Origin: Desulfarculus sp.
Lineage (GTDB): Bacteria; Desulfobacterota; Desulfarculia; Desulfarculales; Desulfarculaceae
Assembly: GCA_020216805.1 (NCBI GenBank)
Contig: JAIWNN010000086.1
Location: forward strand, 1-15,715
Direction of reading: 5' to 3'
Length of the DNA: 15,715 nucleotides
Shown here: positions 1 to 7,450 of the stretch, in pieces
How the letters are laid out: every line of letters begins with the position of its first letter
Position numbering within the stretch: position 1 is the stretch's first letter
Notes under the pieces: generated by a model
Databases searched by the model: none
Told to the model about the DNA's origin: nothing
Seen by the model: only the letters and a program-made list of their open reading frames with translations
Translations under genes and position numbers: made by a program

Positions 1-207
1 CAGCCTCCCTGCTGCCCCTCGGCCAGCCTGGGTCATCGCGCCCTGCTGCGATCATTCTTGGAAGAGCGCCACCGCGAGAACAAAAGGGTGCGCAGCGCCT
101 TCTGGCACGCCATCACCAGCGCCGGCCTGCCCAACCTGCCCTCCCCGCCCACAACCCAGCGCCGGAGCCGACGCAAAAAGCCCGTCCGCGAATCCGTTCC
201 AGAATAA
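1..207 (+). CDS. C-terminal fragment of an unrecognised protein
   Basis: Frame 1 is open from the window edge to TAA at 205-207 and encodes 68 residues. The codons are mostly G/C-ending, as in the neighbouring real genes. The tail is basic, containing RRSRRKK, and follows a proline-rich stretch (LPSPPTT). I recognise no domain. The gene begins outside the window, so length and function cannot be judged. A competing leftward frame (233-33) has a less natural composition and no visible ribosome-binding site. The rightward call is an inference from codon use and the in-frame edge. Confidence 0.45.
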   Translation, partial: QPPCCPSASLGHRALLRSFLEERHRENKRVRSAFWHAITSAGLPNLPSPPTTQRRSRRKKPVRESVPE

Positions 208-347
208 ATGATCAGTCTGTCCGGCTGCTCCACCTGGCTGGGCGGCGGCCTGGCGGCGAAAAAATTTGCGCGTCCGCCCGGCTTGGTCTTACCCTGGATA
301 CCAGAAGGGATTCACCCCGGGCGCAAGCCATGCCGAGGGAGGAAGCC

Positions 348-1058
348 ATGGAAGACCATCGCGGCCTCAGCCGCCGCCAATTCCTTTACGTCGCCGCGGT
401 GGGCGCGGCGGCCGTCAGCACGGGAGGGATATTGACCATGAGCGATCAGGCCCAAGCCGCCCCGGCCATCGTCCAGCCGCCGTTGCCCTATGCCGACAAC
501 GCCCTGGAGCCGGTCATCAGCCAGAAGACCATCGGGTTCCACTATGGCAAGCACCACGCCGCCTACGTGGCCAACGCCAACAAGCTGCTGGCCGGCAGCG
601 ACCTGGCCGGGCTGCCTCTGGAGGAGATCATCAAGCGCAGCGCCGGCGACAAGGACAAGGTCGGCATCTTCAACAACGCCGCCCAGGTCTGGAACCACAC
701 CTTCTACTGGCTGAGCATGAAACCCGGTGGAGGCGGCCAACCCGGGGGGGAGCTGCTGAAAAAGATCCAGGCCGACTTCGGCGGCTTCGACCAGTTCGTC
801 GAGGCCTTCAGCAACGCCGCCGCCACCCAGTTCGGCTCGGGCTGGGCCTGGCTGGTGCTGGCCGACGGCAAACTGATGGTGACCAAGACCGCCAACGCCG
901 AGACCCCCCTGACCACCAAGGCCAAGCCGCTTCTGACCATCGACGTCTGGGAGCACGCCTATTACCTGGACTACCAGAACCGGCGGCCGGACTACATCAA
1001 GGACTGGCTGGCCAAGCTGGCCAACTGGGACTTCGCCCAGAAAAATCTGCTGGGCTGA
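348..1058 (+). CDS. sodB: Tat-exported Fe-type superoxide dismutase
   Basis: This 236-aa enzyme should disproportionate superoxide to peroxide and oxygen. The N-terminus has a twin-arginine signal: S-R-R-Q-F-L at residues 8-13, an alanine-rich hydrophobic segment, then an A-Q-A-A cleavage region near residue 40. The SOD fold follows. Metal ligands are visible as His65 (in FHYGKHH), His117 (in QVWNHTFYW), Asp199 and His203 (in DVWEHAYY). Gln113 in AAQVWNH and the FGSGWAWL block fit the Fe-SOD branch, although metal use cannot be proved from sequence. I chose ATG 348 over an upstream ATG at 330 because GAGGGAGGAA at 335-344 is an excellent Shine-Dalgarno and lies inside the longer version. The signal implies folding with metal in the cytoplasm and action in the periplasm. 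It is monocistronic and convergent with the GntR gene. Confidence 0.93.
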   Translation: MEDHRGLSRRQFLYVAAVGAAAVSTGGILTMSDQAQAAPAIVQPPLPYADNALEPVISQKTIGFHYGKHHAAYVANANKLLAGSDLAGLPLEEIIKRSAGDKDKVGIFNNAAQVWNHTFYWLSMKPGGGGQPGGELLKKIQADFGGFDQFVEAFSNAAATQFGSGWAWLVLADGKLMVTKTANAETPLTTKAKPLLTIDVWEHAYYLDYQNRRPDYIKDWLAKLANWDFAQKNLLG

Positions 1059-1076
1059 CGCCGTCTTGGCGGCGTC
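1057..1076 (+). terminator. Hairpin at the sod stop codon
   Basis: GACGCCG (1057-1063) pairs perfectly with CGGCGTC (1070-1076) around loop TCTTGG. The stem overlaps the stop codon. No U-tract follows, so termination is not certain; it may act together with the next hairpin or protect the mRNA 3' end. Confidence 0.4.
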
Positions 1077-1083
1077 GCCGGAC

Positions 1084-1108
1084 GGGCCCGGGGCGATCCC
1101 CCGGGCCC
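1084..1108. terminator. Strong GC hairpin between convergent sod and gntR
   Basis: A perfect 10-bp inverted repeat, GGGCCCGGGG (1084-1093) and CCCCGGGCCC (1099-1108), with loop CGATC. It lies between two convergent genes and would form on either transcript. There is no T-run on either side, so it is not a textbook intrinsic terminator. Confidence 0.45.
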
Positions 1109-1196
1109 CCGCGTCTCGGCCGCCGGGGTGGGGATCCGGGGCGGACCAGGGGCGGCTCCGCGGAGGGTTGGACGGCGGCGCGGGCGGGCCGGGAGG

Positions 1197-1928
1197 TCAG
1201 CCCGTGGCCTGGCCGCGGTAGCGCCGGTCCATGTTCAGCAGTTTCTGGCAGAACTGGTCCAGGTGGGCGCGCATGGCCTCGGCCGCCCGCTGGGGCTGGC
1301 CGGCGATCACCGCCTCGGCCACCGCGTCGTGCTCCCCGGCCCCGTGCAAGGCGTAGTGCTCCTGGGGCTCCACCGTGGCCACGATTTCGTGGGTGAGCTT
1401 GATCATGGCGTTGACGATGGCGTGCAGCAGGTAGTTGCCGCACATCTCGGCCAGGATGAAGTGGACCCGGGTCATGCCCTGCATGCGGTCATCGCCGTCG
1501 CAGAACTGGCCCCGCTCCCCGGCCAGGGCCTGGCGCAGTTGCTCGCGATAGGCGTCGTTGACCCGTGCGGCGGCCAGACGGGCCACCTCCGGCTCCACCA
1601 GCTTGCGCACCTGGTTCAGCTCGGGGATGGTGAGCTTGCCGGCCAGGTAGAGGTCCACGAAACCGCCGGTCAGGTGGTTGAAGTTCAGCTCCTTGAGGAA
1701 GGCCCCGCCGTTGGGCCCCTGGCGCATGGTCACGAAGCCGGTGGCCTCCAGGGCGCGCAACGCCTCCCGGATCACCCCCCGCCCCACCCCGAACTGCTCG
1801 ATAAGTTCACGTTCCGATGGCAGTTTGTCGCCGGGTTGGTACTGCCCGCTAAGGATGGCGGACTTGATCTGGGCGATGACCTCCTCGGAGATGCGGGGGC
1901 TGCGTATGGGCTGAAAGGTGGCTTTCAT
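1197..1928 (-). CDS. GntR-family regulator, FadR/FCD subfamily
   Basis: A 243-aa transcription factor. Residues about 9-76 form the GntR winged helix-turn-helix, with the hallmark PGDKLPSERELIEQFGVGRGVIREALRALEATG and then a G-rich wing (RQGPNGGAFL). The remainder is an all-helical FCD ligand domain. Candidate metal/ligand histidines are seen in TRVHFILAE, GAGEHDAVAEA and MRAHLDQF. FCD regulators usually sense small carboxylates. I took ATG 1926-1928 (MKATFQPIRSP) as start because homology to the HTH begins just after it. Upstream in-frame starts at 1958 and 2015 add a tail with no family look, and none of the starts has a strong Shine-Dalgarno. It is divergent from the TRAP/CoA-ligase operon and is its likely regulator, probably a repressor. 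Confidence 0.9.
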   Translation of the reverse strand: MKATFQPIRSPRISEEVIAQIKSAILSGQYQPGDKLPSERELIEQFGVGRGVIREALRALEATGFVTMRQGPNGGAFLKELNFNHLTGGFVDLYLAGKLTIPELNQVRKLVEPEVARLAAARVNDAYREQLRQALAGERGQFCDGDDRMQGMTRVHFILAEMCGNYLLHAIVNAMIKLTHEIVATVEPQEHYALHGAGEHDAVAEAVIAGQPQRAAEAMRAHLDQFCQKLLNMDRRYRGQATG

Positions 1929-2022
1929 GTCGCTTCTATAGGGGATAACCGATTCCATTGCAAGGAGAATCGGGTCTGAGCCCCGCGGCGGGGCGGAGGT
2001 GGCCGGGGCCCGCACTTTCCGC

Positions 2023-2052
2023 TTGACGGGCGGGGGTCCGGTTGAATAGTAT
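2023..2052 (+). promoter_or_regulatory. Candidate promoter of the dctPQM-ligase operon
   Basis: TTGACG at 2023-2028 and TAGTAT at 2047-2052, spaced by 18 bases, resemble a sigma70 promoter pointing right. The -10 lies inside the TAGTATACTA palindrome, so a protein bound there would block it. Transcription from here would give a leader of about 350 bases before dctP. Prediction by eye only. Confidence 0.4.
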
Positions 2053-2056
2053 ACTA
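2047..2056. promoter_or_regulatory. TAGTATACTA palindrome, candidate GntR operator
   Basis: A perfect 10-bp palindrome in the divergent regulator/transporter gap. FCD-type GntR proteins commonly bind short palindromes centred on GTATAC, which this matches. A second perfect palindrome, TTAATTAA, sits at 2058-2065, and an imperfect dyad TTAC...GTAA spans 2073-2087. All lie in an AT-rich island (2041-2110) within otherwise GC-rich DNA. Confidence 0.45.
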
Positions 2057-2203
2057 GTTAATTAATTTGATCTTACGTATTATGTAATATGTAGCGATGG
2101 TCATACCAATCGCTGCGTCGCGGAGAATCAGACTGGAGGCCCGCGTTCTCCGCGCTCCGCGGCCGCGCTCGGCCCGGCGTCTCTGATCCCTTCTTGCCCA
2201 ACC

Positions 2204-2222
2204 CCCCGCCCCGGTGGCGGGG
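2204..2222 (+). other. Hairpin in the long dctP leader
   Basis: CCCCGCC (2204-2210) pairs with GGCGGGG (2216-2222) around CCGGT. It lies in the region 2111-2409, which has no gene I can support on either strand. No U-tract follows. It is possibly leader structure and nothing more can be said. Confidence 0.25.
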
Positions 2223-2409
2223 ACGCGTCGTGAACATAGCACGTCCCGGTTGTTGAACCTCGTTTTCTCGCACTGCAACGGGAGCGGTCGGCCGCCCTTG
2301 GTCGGCGCGGCGGACCCGCGCGCAAGTCCTCATGACAGGCGGGCGCGCGGATCCCGGGCATCCCAATCCGCGTCCGCCCCTGGGCGGCGCACAACGAAAG
2401 GGGGAGAGC

Positions 2410-3441
2410 GTGATCTGGAAATCGGTGCTGGCGACGACGGCCCTGGCGCTGGGCATGACCCTGGCGGGGGCGGGCGGCGCGATGGCCAAGACCATCGAGC
2501 TGAAACTGGCCTCCTTCATGGCCCCCACCCAGGTCCAGCACACCAAGGTGCTGGAGCCCTGGGCCAAGAAGATCAACGAACAAACCAACGGGCAGGTCAA
2601 GATCACCGTCTTCGCCGCCTCGGCCCTGGGCAAGCCCCAGGAGCACTACGATATGGCGGCCAAGGGCATCGCCGACATCTCCTTCCCCATCTTGTCCTAC
2701 TCCCCCGGCCGCTTCAAGCTCTCCACGGTGCTGGAGCTGCCCTTCATGATGACCACCTCCGAGGCCATCAGCGCCGCCCTCTGGCAGATCTACGAGAAAT
2801 TCTGCCAGGATGAGTTCAAGGACGTGAAGGTGCTCTGGCTTTTCCAGCACGGCTCCTCCCAGCTGTTCACGGTCAAGAAGCCGGTCAAGACCCTGGCCGA
2901 CCTCAACGGCATGAAGGTGCGCTGCACCAACCCCCTGGTCAACAAGAGCATCACCATGATGGGGGCCAGCCCGGTCTTCATGCCGGTGCCCGAGGTCTAC
3001 GCCGCCCTGGAGCGCGGGGTGCTGGATGGCACCACCATCTCCTACGAGGGACTGGTGGCCTTCAAGCAGGACGAAGTGGTCAAGTACGCCACCACGCTGG
3101 ACATGTACGCCCTGAACATGGCCATCGTGATGAACAAGAAGAAATGGGAGTCCCTGCCCGAGGACGTCAAGAAGGTCTTCGACGAGAACAGCGGACTTTC
3201 CATGTCGCGCTTGGCCGGCAAGGTCTTCGACGAGGCCGAGGCCGAGAACATGGCCAAGGCCAAGGCCAAGGGCGTGGAGGTGGTTCAGATGGAGCCGGCC
3301 GAGCTGGCCAAGTGGAAGCAGCAATCGCGGACCATCTGGCTGGAGTGGGCCAAAGAAATGGACGCCCAGGGTCTGGCTGGGACCGCGGTGCTCAACGAGG
3401 CCATCGCCCTCATGGGCCACGAGCCCCTGACCGCCAAATGA
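2410..3441 (+). CDS. dctP: TRAP transporter substrate-binding protein, DctP family
   Basis: A 343-aa periplasmic binding protein that captures a substrate, usually a carboxylate, for the DctQM permease. Residues 1-26 form a signal peptide (Lys near the start, Ala/Leu-rich core, cleavage after AMA). The DctP fold follows. The block DLNGMKVR carries Arg171, the position of the family's conserved substrate-carboxylate-binding arginine; PVPEVYAALERGVLDG is the typical motif after it. The start is GTG 2410, preceded by AAAGGGGGAGAG. An in-frame ATG at 2332 would put 26 non-signal-like residues ahead of the signal peptide and is rejected. First gene of an operon with dctQ, dctM and an acyl-CoA ligase. 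The substrate cannot be named from sequence; the CoA ligase suggests a monocarboxylic or aromatic acid rather than a sugar. Confidence 0.92.
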   Translation: MIWKSVLATTALALGMTLAGAGGAMAKTIELKLASFMAPTQVQHTKVLEPWAKKINEQTNGQVKITVFAASALGKPQEHYDMAAKGIADISFPILSYSPGRFKLSTVLELPFMMTTSEAISAALWQIYEKFCQDEFKDVKVLWLFQHGSSQLFTVKKPVKTLADLNGMKVRCTNPLVNKSITMMGASPVFMPVPEVYAALERGVLDGTTISYEGLVAFKQDEVVKYATTLDMYALNMAIVMNKKKWESLPEDVKKVFDENSGLSMSRLAGKVFDEAEAENMAKAKAKGVEVVQMEPAELAKWKQQSRTIWLEWAKEMDAQGLAGTAVLNEAIALMGHEPLTAK

Positions 3442-3450
3442 TCTGAATCC

Positions 3451-3488
3451 GCCCGCCGCGCGCCGGCCCCTGGCGGCGCGCGGCGGGC
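3451..3488 (+). repeat. 15-bp GC inverted repeat between dctP and dctQ
   Basis: Positions 3451-3465 are perfectly complementary to 3474-3488 (core CCCGCCGCGCGCCG and its complement), with an 8-base loop. No T-run follows. In transporter operons such a hairpin after the binding-protein gene often stabilises the upstream mRNA or partly terminates transcription, giving more binding protein than permease. Confidence 0.6.
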
Positions 3489-3502
3489 CGCGGGAAAAGC
3501 CC

Positions 3503-3997
3503 ATGCCTAGCTCTTCTTCGCGCGGCCTGAGCGCCCTTGGCTCCCTGCTGTCCGTACTGGGTGCGGCGGTGCTGATGGGCATGATGCTGCTGACCGCGGT
3601 GGACGTGGTCTGCCGCTATGCCTTCAACCGCCCCATCCTGGGTGCGTTGGAGATCACCGAGTTCATGATCGTGGTGGTGGCGTTCTGCTTTCTGGCCGCG
3701 ATGCAGAAGGACAAGGGCCACGTGGCGGTGGACCTGTTGGTGACCCGCCTGCCCTCCACCGTGGCCCGCTGGATCACCGCTTTCTCACTGGCCCTTTCGC
3801 TGGGGGTGACCGTTCTGCTGGTCTGGGCCAGCCTGGAGCGAGGTCTGGAGGTGCTGGAGGTTGGCGAGCATTCCGGCATCCTGCGCATACCGGTCAGCCC
3901 CTTCGTCTTCCTGGTGGCGCTGGGTTTCGCCGCCTTCGGCCTGGACTTGCTGCGGGACCTGATCGCGCTGATCAGGGGAGAGGGCGAAAGGCGATGA
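3503..3997 (+). CDS. dctQ: TRAP transporter small permease, DctQ family
   Basis: A 164-aa inner-membrane protein with four hydrophobic segments (about residues 15-35, 50-66, 85-108 and 128-150), the usual DctQ topology. The segment VDVVCRYAFNRPILGALEITEF is the family's conserved region near helix 1-2. It pairs with DctM to form the sodium-driven permease that receives substrate from DctP. Its stop overlaps the dctM start in ATGA (3994-3997), indicating translational coupling. The Shine-Dalgarno before ATG 3503 is weak (GAAAAG), which fits lower expression than dctP. Confidence 0.9.
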   Translation: MPSSSSRGLSALGSLLSVLGAAVLMGMMLLTAVDVVCRYAFNRPILGALEITEFMIVVVAFCFLAAMQKDKGHVAVDLLVTRLPSTVARWITAFSLALSLGVTVLLVWASLERGLEVLEVGEHSGILRIPVSPFVFLVALGFAAFGLDLLRDLIALIRGEGERR

Positions 3998-5301
3998 GCG
4001 CGGAAAACCTGGGTCTTCTGGGAGTGTGCGTCCTTTTTTTGCTTCTGGCCTTGCGCATGCACATCGGCCTGGCCATGGCCCTGGTGGGCCTGGGCGGCTA
4101 CAGCCTGGTGGTGGGTTGGGATCCGGCCATCTCGGTGGCGGGGATGACTCCTTATGCGGCGGGCTCCAACTACATGCTCAGCGTCATTCCCTTGTTCGTG
4201 CTGATGGGCCAGTTCGCCTTCGTCTCCGGCCTGAGCCGGGACATCTACCGCACCGTCCACACCTGGCTGGGTCACCTGCCCGGCGGCCTGGCCATCGCCA
4301 CCGTGGTGGGTTGCGCCGGCTTCGCCTCCATCTGCGGGTCGTCCCTGGCCACCGCCGCCACCATGGGCACCGTGGCCATGCCCGAGATGCGCAAGTTCGG
4401 CTACGACAAGGCGCTCTCCTCCGGTTGCGTGGCCGCCGGCGGCACCCTGGGCATCCTGATCCCGCCCAGCATCGGCTTCGTGATCTACGGGCTTCTCATC
4501 GAGGAGTCCATCGGCAAGCTGTTCATGGCCGGAATCATCCCGGGCCTGCTGCTGTCCTCGCTGTTCATCCTCACCATTTTGTTCCAGTGCCTCCGCCGGC
4601 CCGAGTTGGGCCCGCGGGGGCCGGTGCACAGCATGGCCCAGCGCCTCCATTCCCTGGGCGGGGTCTGGGGGATGTTGATCCTGTGCGTGCTGGTCATCGG
4701 CGGCATCTACCTGGGGGTCTTCACCCCCACCGAGGCGGCCGGAGTGGGGGCCTTCGGAGCCTTTGTCATCGCCTTGCTCAAGCGCACCCTCAACCCGGGC
4801 ACGGTGGTCCAGTGCCTGATGTCGGCCGGCAAGACCACGGCCATGATCTTCCTGATCATCGTCGGAGCCGAGCTGCTCTCGCGCTTCTTGGCGGTGACCC
4901 AGTTGCCCATGCACCTGGCTGACCTGCTCTCGGGCCTGTCCTGCTCGCGCTATCTGATCCTGATGGCCATCCTGGTGCTCTACCTGGCCCTCGGCTGCGT
5001 GATGGACTGCTTCGCCATCATGATCCTCACCACCCCGATCTTGTTCCCGGTGATCAAAAGCCTGGGCTTCGACCCAATCTGGTACGGGGTGATGATGGTG
5101 ATCGTGCTGGAAATGGGTCTGATCACCCCGCCGGTGGGCATGAACGTCTTTGTCATCGGCGGGGTGGCCCCCGACGTGCCCATGACCACCATCTTCAAGG
5201 GCATCTGGCCCTTTTTCATCGCCTGCTGCGTGGCCCTGGTCCTTTTGACCGTCTTCCCCCAGTTGGCCACCTTCATCCCCAGCCAGATGGGCGCCAAGTA
5301 G
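3994..5301 (+). CDS. dctM: TRAP transporter large permease, DctM family
   Basis: A 435-aa polytopic membrane protein with about eleven or twelve hydrophobic segments, the size and look of DctM. It carries the substrate- and ion-conducting part of the transporter. Conserved blocks include GFASICGSSLATAATMGTVAMPEM, then AAGGTLGILIPPSIGFVIYG, and in the second half EMGLITPPVGMNVFVI, the repeated G-x-x-x-P-P pattern of the two inverted halves. It overlaps dctQ by four bases, and the acyl-CoA ligase begins 33 bases after its stop, so all four genes probably share one transcript. Confidence 0.93.
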   Translation: MSAENLGLLGVCVLFLLLALRMHIGLAMALVGLGGYSLVVGWDPAISVAGMTPYAAGSNYMLSVIPLFVLMGQFAFVSGLSRDIYRTVHTWLGHLPGGLAIATVVGCAGFASICGSSLATAATMGTVAMPEMRKFGYDKALSSGCVAAGGTLGILIPPSIGFVIYGLLIEESIGKLFMAGIIPGLLLSSLFILTILFQCLRRPELGPRGPVHSMAQRLHSLGGVWGMLILCVLVIGGIYLGVFTPTEAAGVGAFGAFVIALLKRTLNPGTVVQCLMSAGKTTAMIFLIIVGAELLSRFLAVTQLPMHLADLLSGLSCSRYLILMAILVLYLALGCVMDCFAIMILTTPILFPVIKSLGFDPIWYGVMMVIVLEMGLITPPVGMNVFVIGGVAPDVPMTTIFKGIWPFFIACCVALVLLTVFPQLATFIPSQMGAK

Positions 5302-5334
5302 CGCGGCGAGCATCCCAGCGGAGGTGGACACGAC

Positions 5335-6834
5335 ATGAATCTGGCGCGCAACCTGGAACGATCGGCGGCGTGGTTTCCCGACAACCTGGCGGTGGTGGAG
5401 GAAACCGGCGGCCTGAGTTACGCCGAGCTGGACCGCCAGGCCGGCCTGGCCGCGGCCGGGCTCAAGGCCCTGGGTCTGGCCCCTGGAGACCGGGTGGCCC
5501 TGTGCGCTCCCAACTCCGGGGAGTGGCTGGCTTTCTATTTCGGGGTGTTGAAGCTGGGCGCGGTGGCCATCACCCTCTCCAGCCAACTGGCGCCCGACGA
5601 GCTGAGCCTGTTGCTGGGCCATTGCCGCCCCCGGGTGCTCTACGCCAGCGCCAACCGCCTGCCGGAGCTGGCGGGCATCGTCCCCCAGACCAACATCGAG
5701 CGGGTGATCTGCCCCGGGGGGGATTTGGATTTCGCCGGCCTGCTGGCCCTGGCCAAGGGCGAGGGGCTGCGGGCGGTGGAGCGCGACCGCGATGACGTGG
5801 CGGCGGTGCTCTACACCGGGGGCACCACCGGCCTGCCCAAGGGGGTGATGCTCAGCCACCAGAACATCAACGCCGCCATCCACAACGTGGTCTACCAGGA
5901 GCAATCCAACCCCCGGGACCGGGCCCTGTGCTTCCTGCCCTTCAATCATGTCTTCGGCCAGATGCACATCATGAACGCCACCATCCTCTCCGGCGGCGGG
6001 GTGGTGCTCTTGCCGGCCTTCGATCTGGACAAGGTCATGGCCGCCATCGCCGAACGGGGCGTCACCAAGCTCTTCGGAGTCCCCACCATCTACGTGCGGT
6101 TGCTGCAGGTGCCGAACCTGCGGCAACGGCTGGGCGCGGTCCGCTACTCCTTCAGCGCCGCCGCCAGCATGGCCCGGGAGGTGGTGCGCCAGTGGAAGGA
6201 GACCACCGGCCTGGACATCCACGAGTCCTACGGCATGACCGAGACCGCCTCCATGGTCACCTACAACCACGTCCACCGTCACCTGGTGGGTTCGGTGGGG
6301 GTGCCGGTGGGCTGCACCGAGGTCAGCATCCGCGGCCCCGAGGGGCGGCCGCTGCCCACCGGCGAGGCCGGCGAGGTCTGGATCCGGGGGGCCAACGTGA
6401 TGCTGGGCTACCTGGACAACCCCCAGGCCACGGCCGAGACCCTGGTGGACGGCTGGCTGCGCTCCGGCGACATCGGCTACCTGGACCCGGACGACTACCT
6501 TTACATCGTGGACCGGCTCAAGGACATGATCATCACCGGCGGGGAGAACGTCTATCCCCGCGAGGTGGAGGAGGCCCTGCACCTCTGGCCGGGCCTGGCC
6601 GAATGCGCGGTGATCGGCCTGCCCGACCCCGAGTACGGCGAGCGGGTCACGGCCTATGTCGTGCCCCGGCCCGGGGTGGAGCTGGACCCGGCGGCGCTCA
6701 AGCCCTTCCTCAAACAGCGCCTCAGCGCCTTCAAGGTGCCCAAGGAGTTCGTGGTGGTGGACAAGCTGCCCACCAGCCACGCCGGCAAGATCCTCAAACG
6801 CGAGCTGCGCCGGATGGTGCTGGGCCAGAGCTGA
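5335..6834 (+). CDS. Acyl-CoA synthetase (AMP-binding, adenylate-forming)
   Basis: A 499-aa ligase that should activate a carboxylic acid with ATP and CoA through an acyl-adenylate. The full core motif set is visible: phosphate loop YTGGTTGLPKG from residue 160, YGMTETA at 299-305, GWLRSGD at 373-379, hinge DRLKD at 393-397 followed by ITGGENVYP, and the C-terminal GKILKRELR with probable catalytic Lys485. Length fits the medium/long-chain or aromatic acyl-CoA ligase groups; substrate choice cannot be read. ATG 5335 follows a good Shine-Dalgarno (GGAGGTG near 5320). Last gene of the TRAP operon. Inference: it traps the imported acid as a CoA thioester for beta-oxidation or a related route. 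Confidence 0.92.
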   Translation: MNLARNLERSAAWFPDNLAVVEETGGLSYAELDRQAGLAAAGLKALGLAPGDRVALCAPNSGEWLAFYFGVLKLGAVAITLSSQLAPDELSLLLGHCRPRVLYASANRLPELAGIVPQTNIERVICPGGDLDFAGLLALAKGEGLRAVERDRDDVAAVLYTGGTTGLPKGVMLSHQNINAAIHNVVYQEQSNPRDRALCFLPFNHVFGQMHIMNATILSGGGVVLLPAFDLDKVMAAIAERGVTKLFGVPTIYVRLLQVPNLRQRLGAVRYSFSAAASMAREVVRQWKETTGLDIHESYGMTETASMVTYNHVHRHLVGSVGVPVGCTEVSIRGPEGRPLPTGEAGEVWIRGANVMLGYLDNPQATAETLVDGWLRSGDIGYLDPDDYLYIVDRLKDMIITGGENVYPREVEEALHLWPGLAECAVIGLPDPEYGERVTAYVVPRPGVELDPAALKPFLKQRLSAFKVPKEFVVVDKLPTSHAGKILKRELRRMVLGQS

Positions 6835-6854
6835 CGGCCCCTGGACCAGCCCGC

Positions 6855-6905
6855 GCATCCCCTTTCGGGATGCCCCCGCCGGGGCCTCGCCGCCTCGGCG
6901 GGGGC
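6855..6905 (+). terminator. Two adjacent GC hairpins after the acyl-CoA ligase
   Basis: GCATCCC (6855-6861) pairs with GGGATGC (6867-6873), and GCCCCCGCCG (6872-6881) pairs with CGGCGGGGGC (6896-6905). They share two bases, so only nearly full forms can coexist. They begin 21 bases after the operon's last stop codon. No U-tract follows. This is a likely transcript end or mRNA-protecting structure. The gap to the next gene (6906-7066) shows nothing else. Confidence 0.5.
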
Positions 6906-7066
6906 TGACGCCCAAACTTCACCTGCCCGCCAAGCATTCGTAATCCGGGACGGCCATATTCGGGACTGGTGACGGCTCGGGAGGCGCGGGGCCGGCCCCG
7001 GGCCCCGGATCCGACCACCAAGCGCGCCCCCTGACGCCAGCATCCCCAGCCTTGGGAGACCACCCG

Positions 7067-7429
7067 ATGTCCGCCAGCCCCCCTGTTCCACTTCCTCCAC
7101 GAACCCGCCCGCTCCGGCCGGAGAACATCCGCCTAGGCCTGGTGGCCAAGCTGATCATCAACATCTTCACCCCTTGCGACGGGATCAACGCCCTGACCGA
7201 CCGCCGCTGGTTCCGGGACGCGCCCTACGCCTACGCCAGCTATCTTCACCGCGCTGGGGCCAAGACCTTTCCGGATAAGATGCGGGTGATCTGGGCGGCC
7301 AAGCAGGAAAAGGCCAAAAAGCTGATCATGGCGCGCCGGCGCTATGGCCGCATCCCCGAACCCTACCGCAAGGTCTGCCGCAAGACCCCCTGTGGTCTTT
7401 TGCGCCTGTTGGCGGCCTATCTCAGTTGA
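7067..7429 (+). CDS. Hypothetical 120-aa basic protein
   Basis: I do not recognise this protein. ATG 7067 has a GGGAG Shine-Dalgarno at 7054-7058, and codon use is like the neighbours. The N-terminus is proline-rich (about residues 4-17). The rest is compact and rich in Lys, Arg and aromatic residues, with a single-Cys FTPCDG motif, then WAAKQEKAKKLIMARRRYGRIPEPYRKVCRKTPCG. The Cys pattern (one, then two near the C-terminus) does not form a clear metal site. There is no signal peptide or convincing membrane segment. It is separated from the ligase by hairpins and converges on the LysE gene with a 21-base gap, so it is probably monocistronic. Confidence 0.65.
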   Translation: MSASPPVPLPPRTRPLRPENIRLGLVAKLIINIFTPCDGINALTDRRWFRDAPYAYASYLHRAGAKTFPDKMRVIWAAKQEKAKKLIMARRRYGRIPEPYRKVCRKTPCGLLRLLAAYLS

Positions 7430-7450
7430 GCGGTCATGGGCGAACCAGGG

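Noticed and set aside
2332..2409. Upstream ATG start for dctP
   Set aside because: It adds 26 residues ahead of a complete signal peptide and has no ribosome-binding site, while GTG 2410 follows AAAGGGGGAGAG.
3616..6915. 1099-aa leftward open frame
   Set aside because: Antisense shadow of dctQ, dctM and the CoA ligase. The translation is low-complexity (Gly/His/Gln/Ala/Asp-rich), as expected opposite GC-rich codons.
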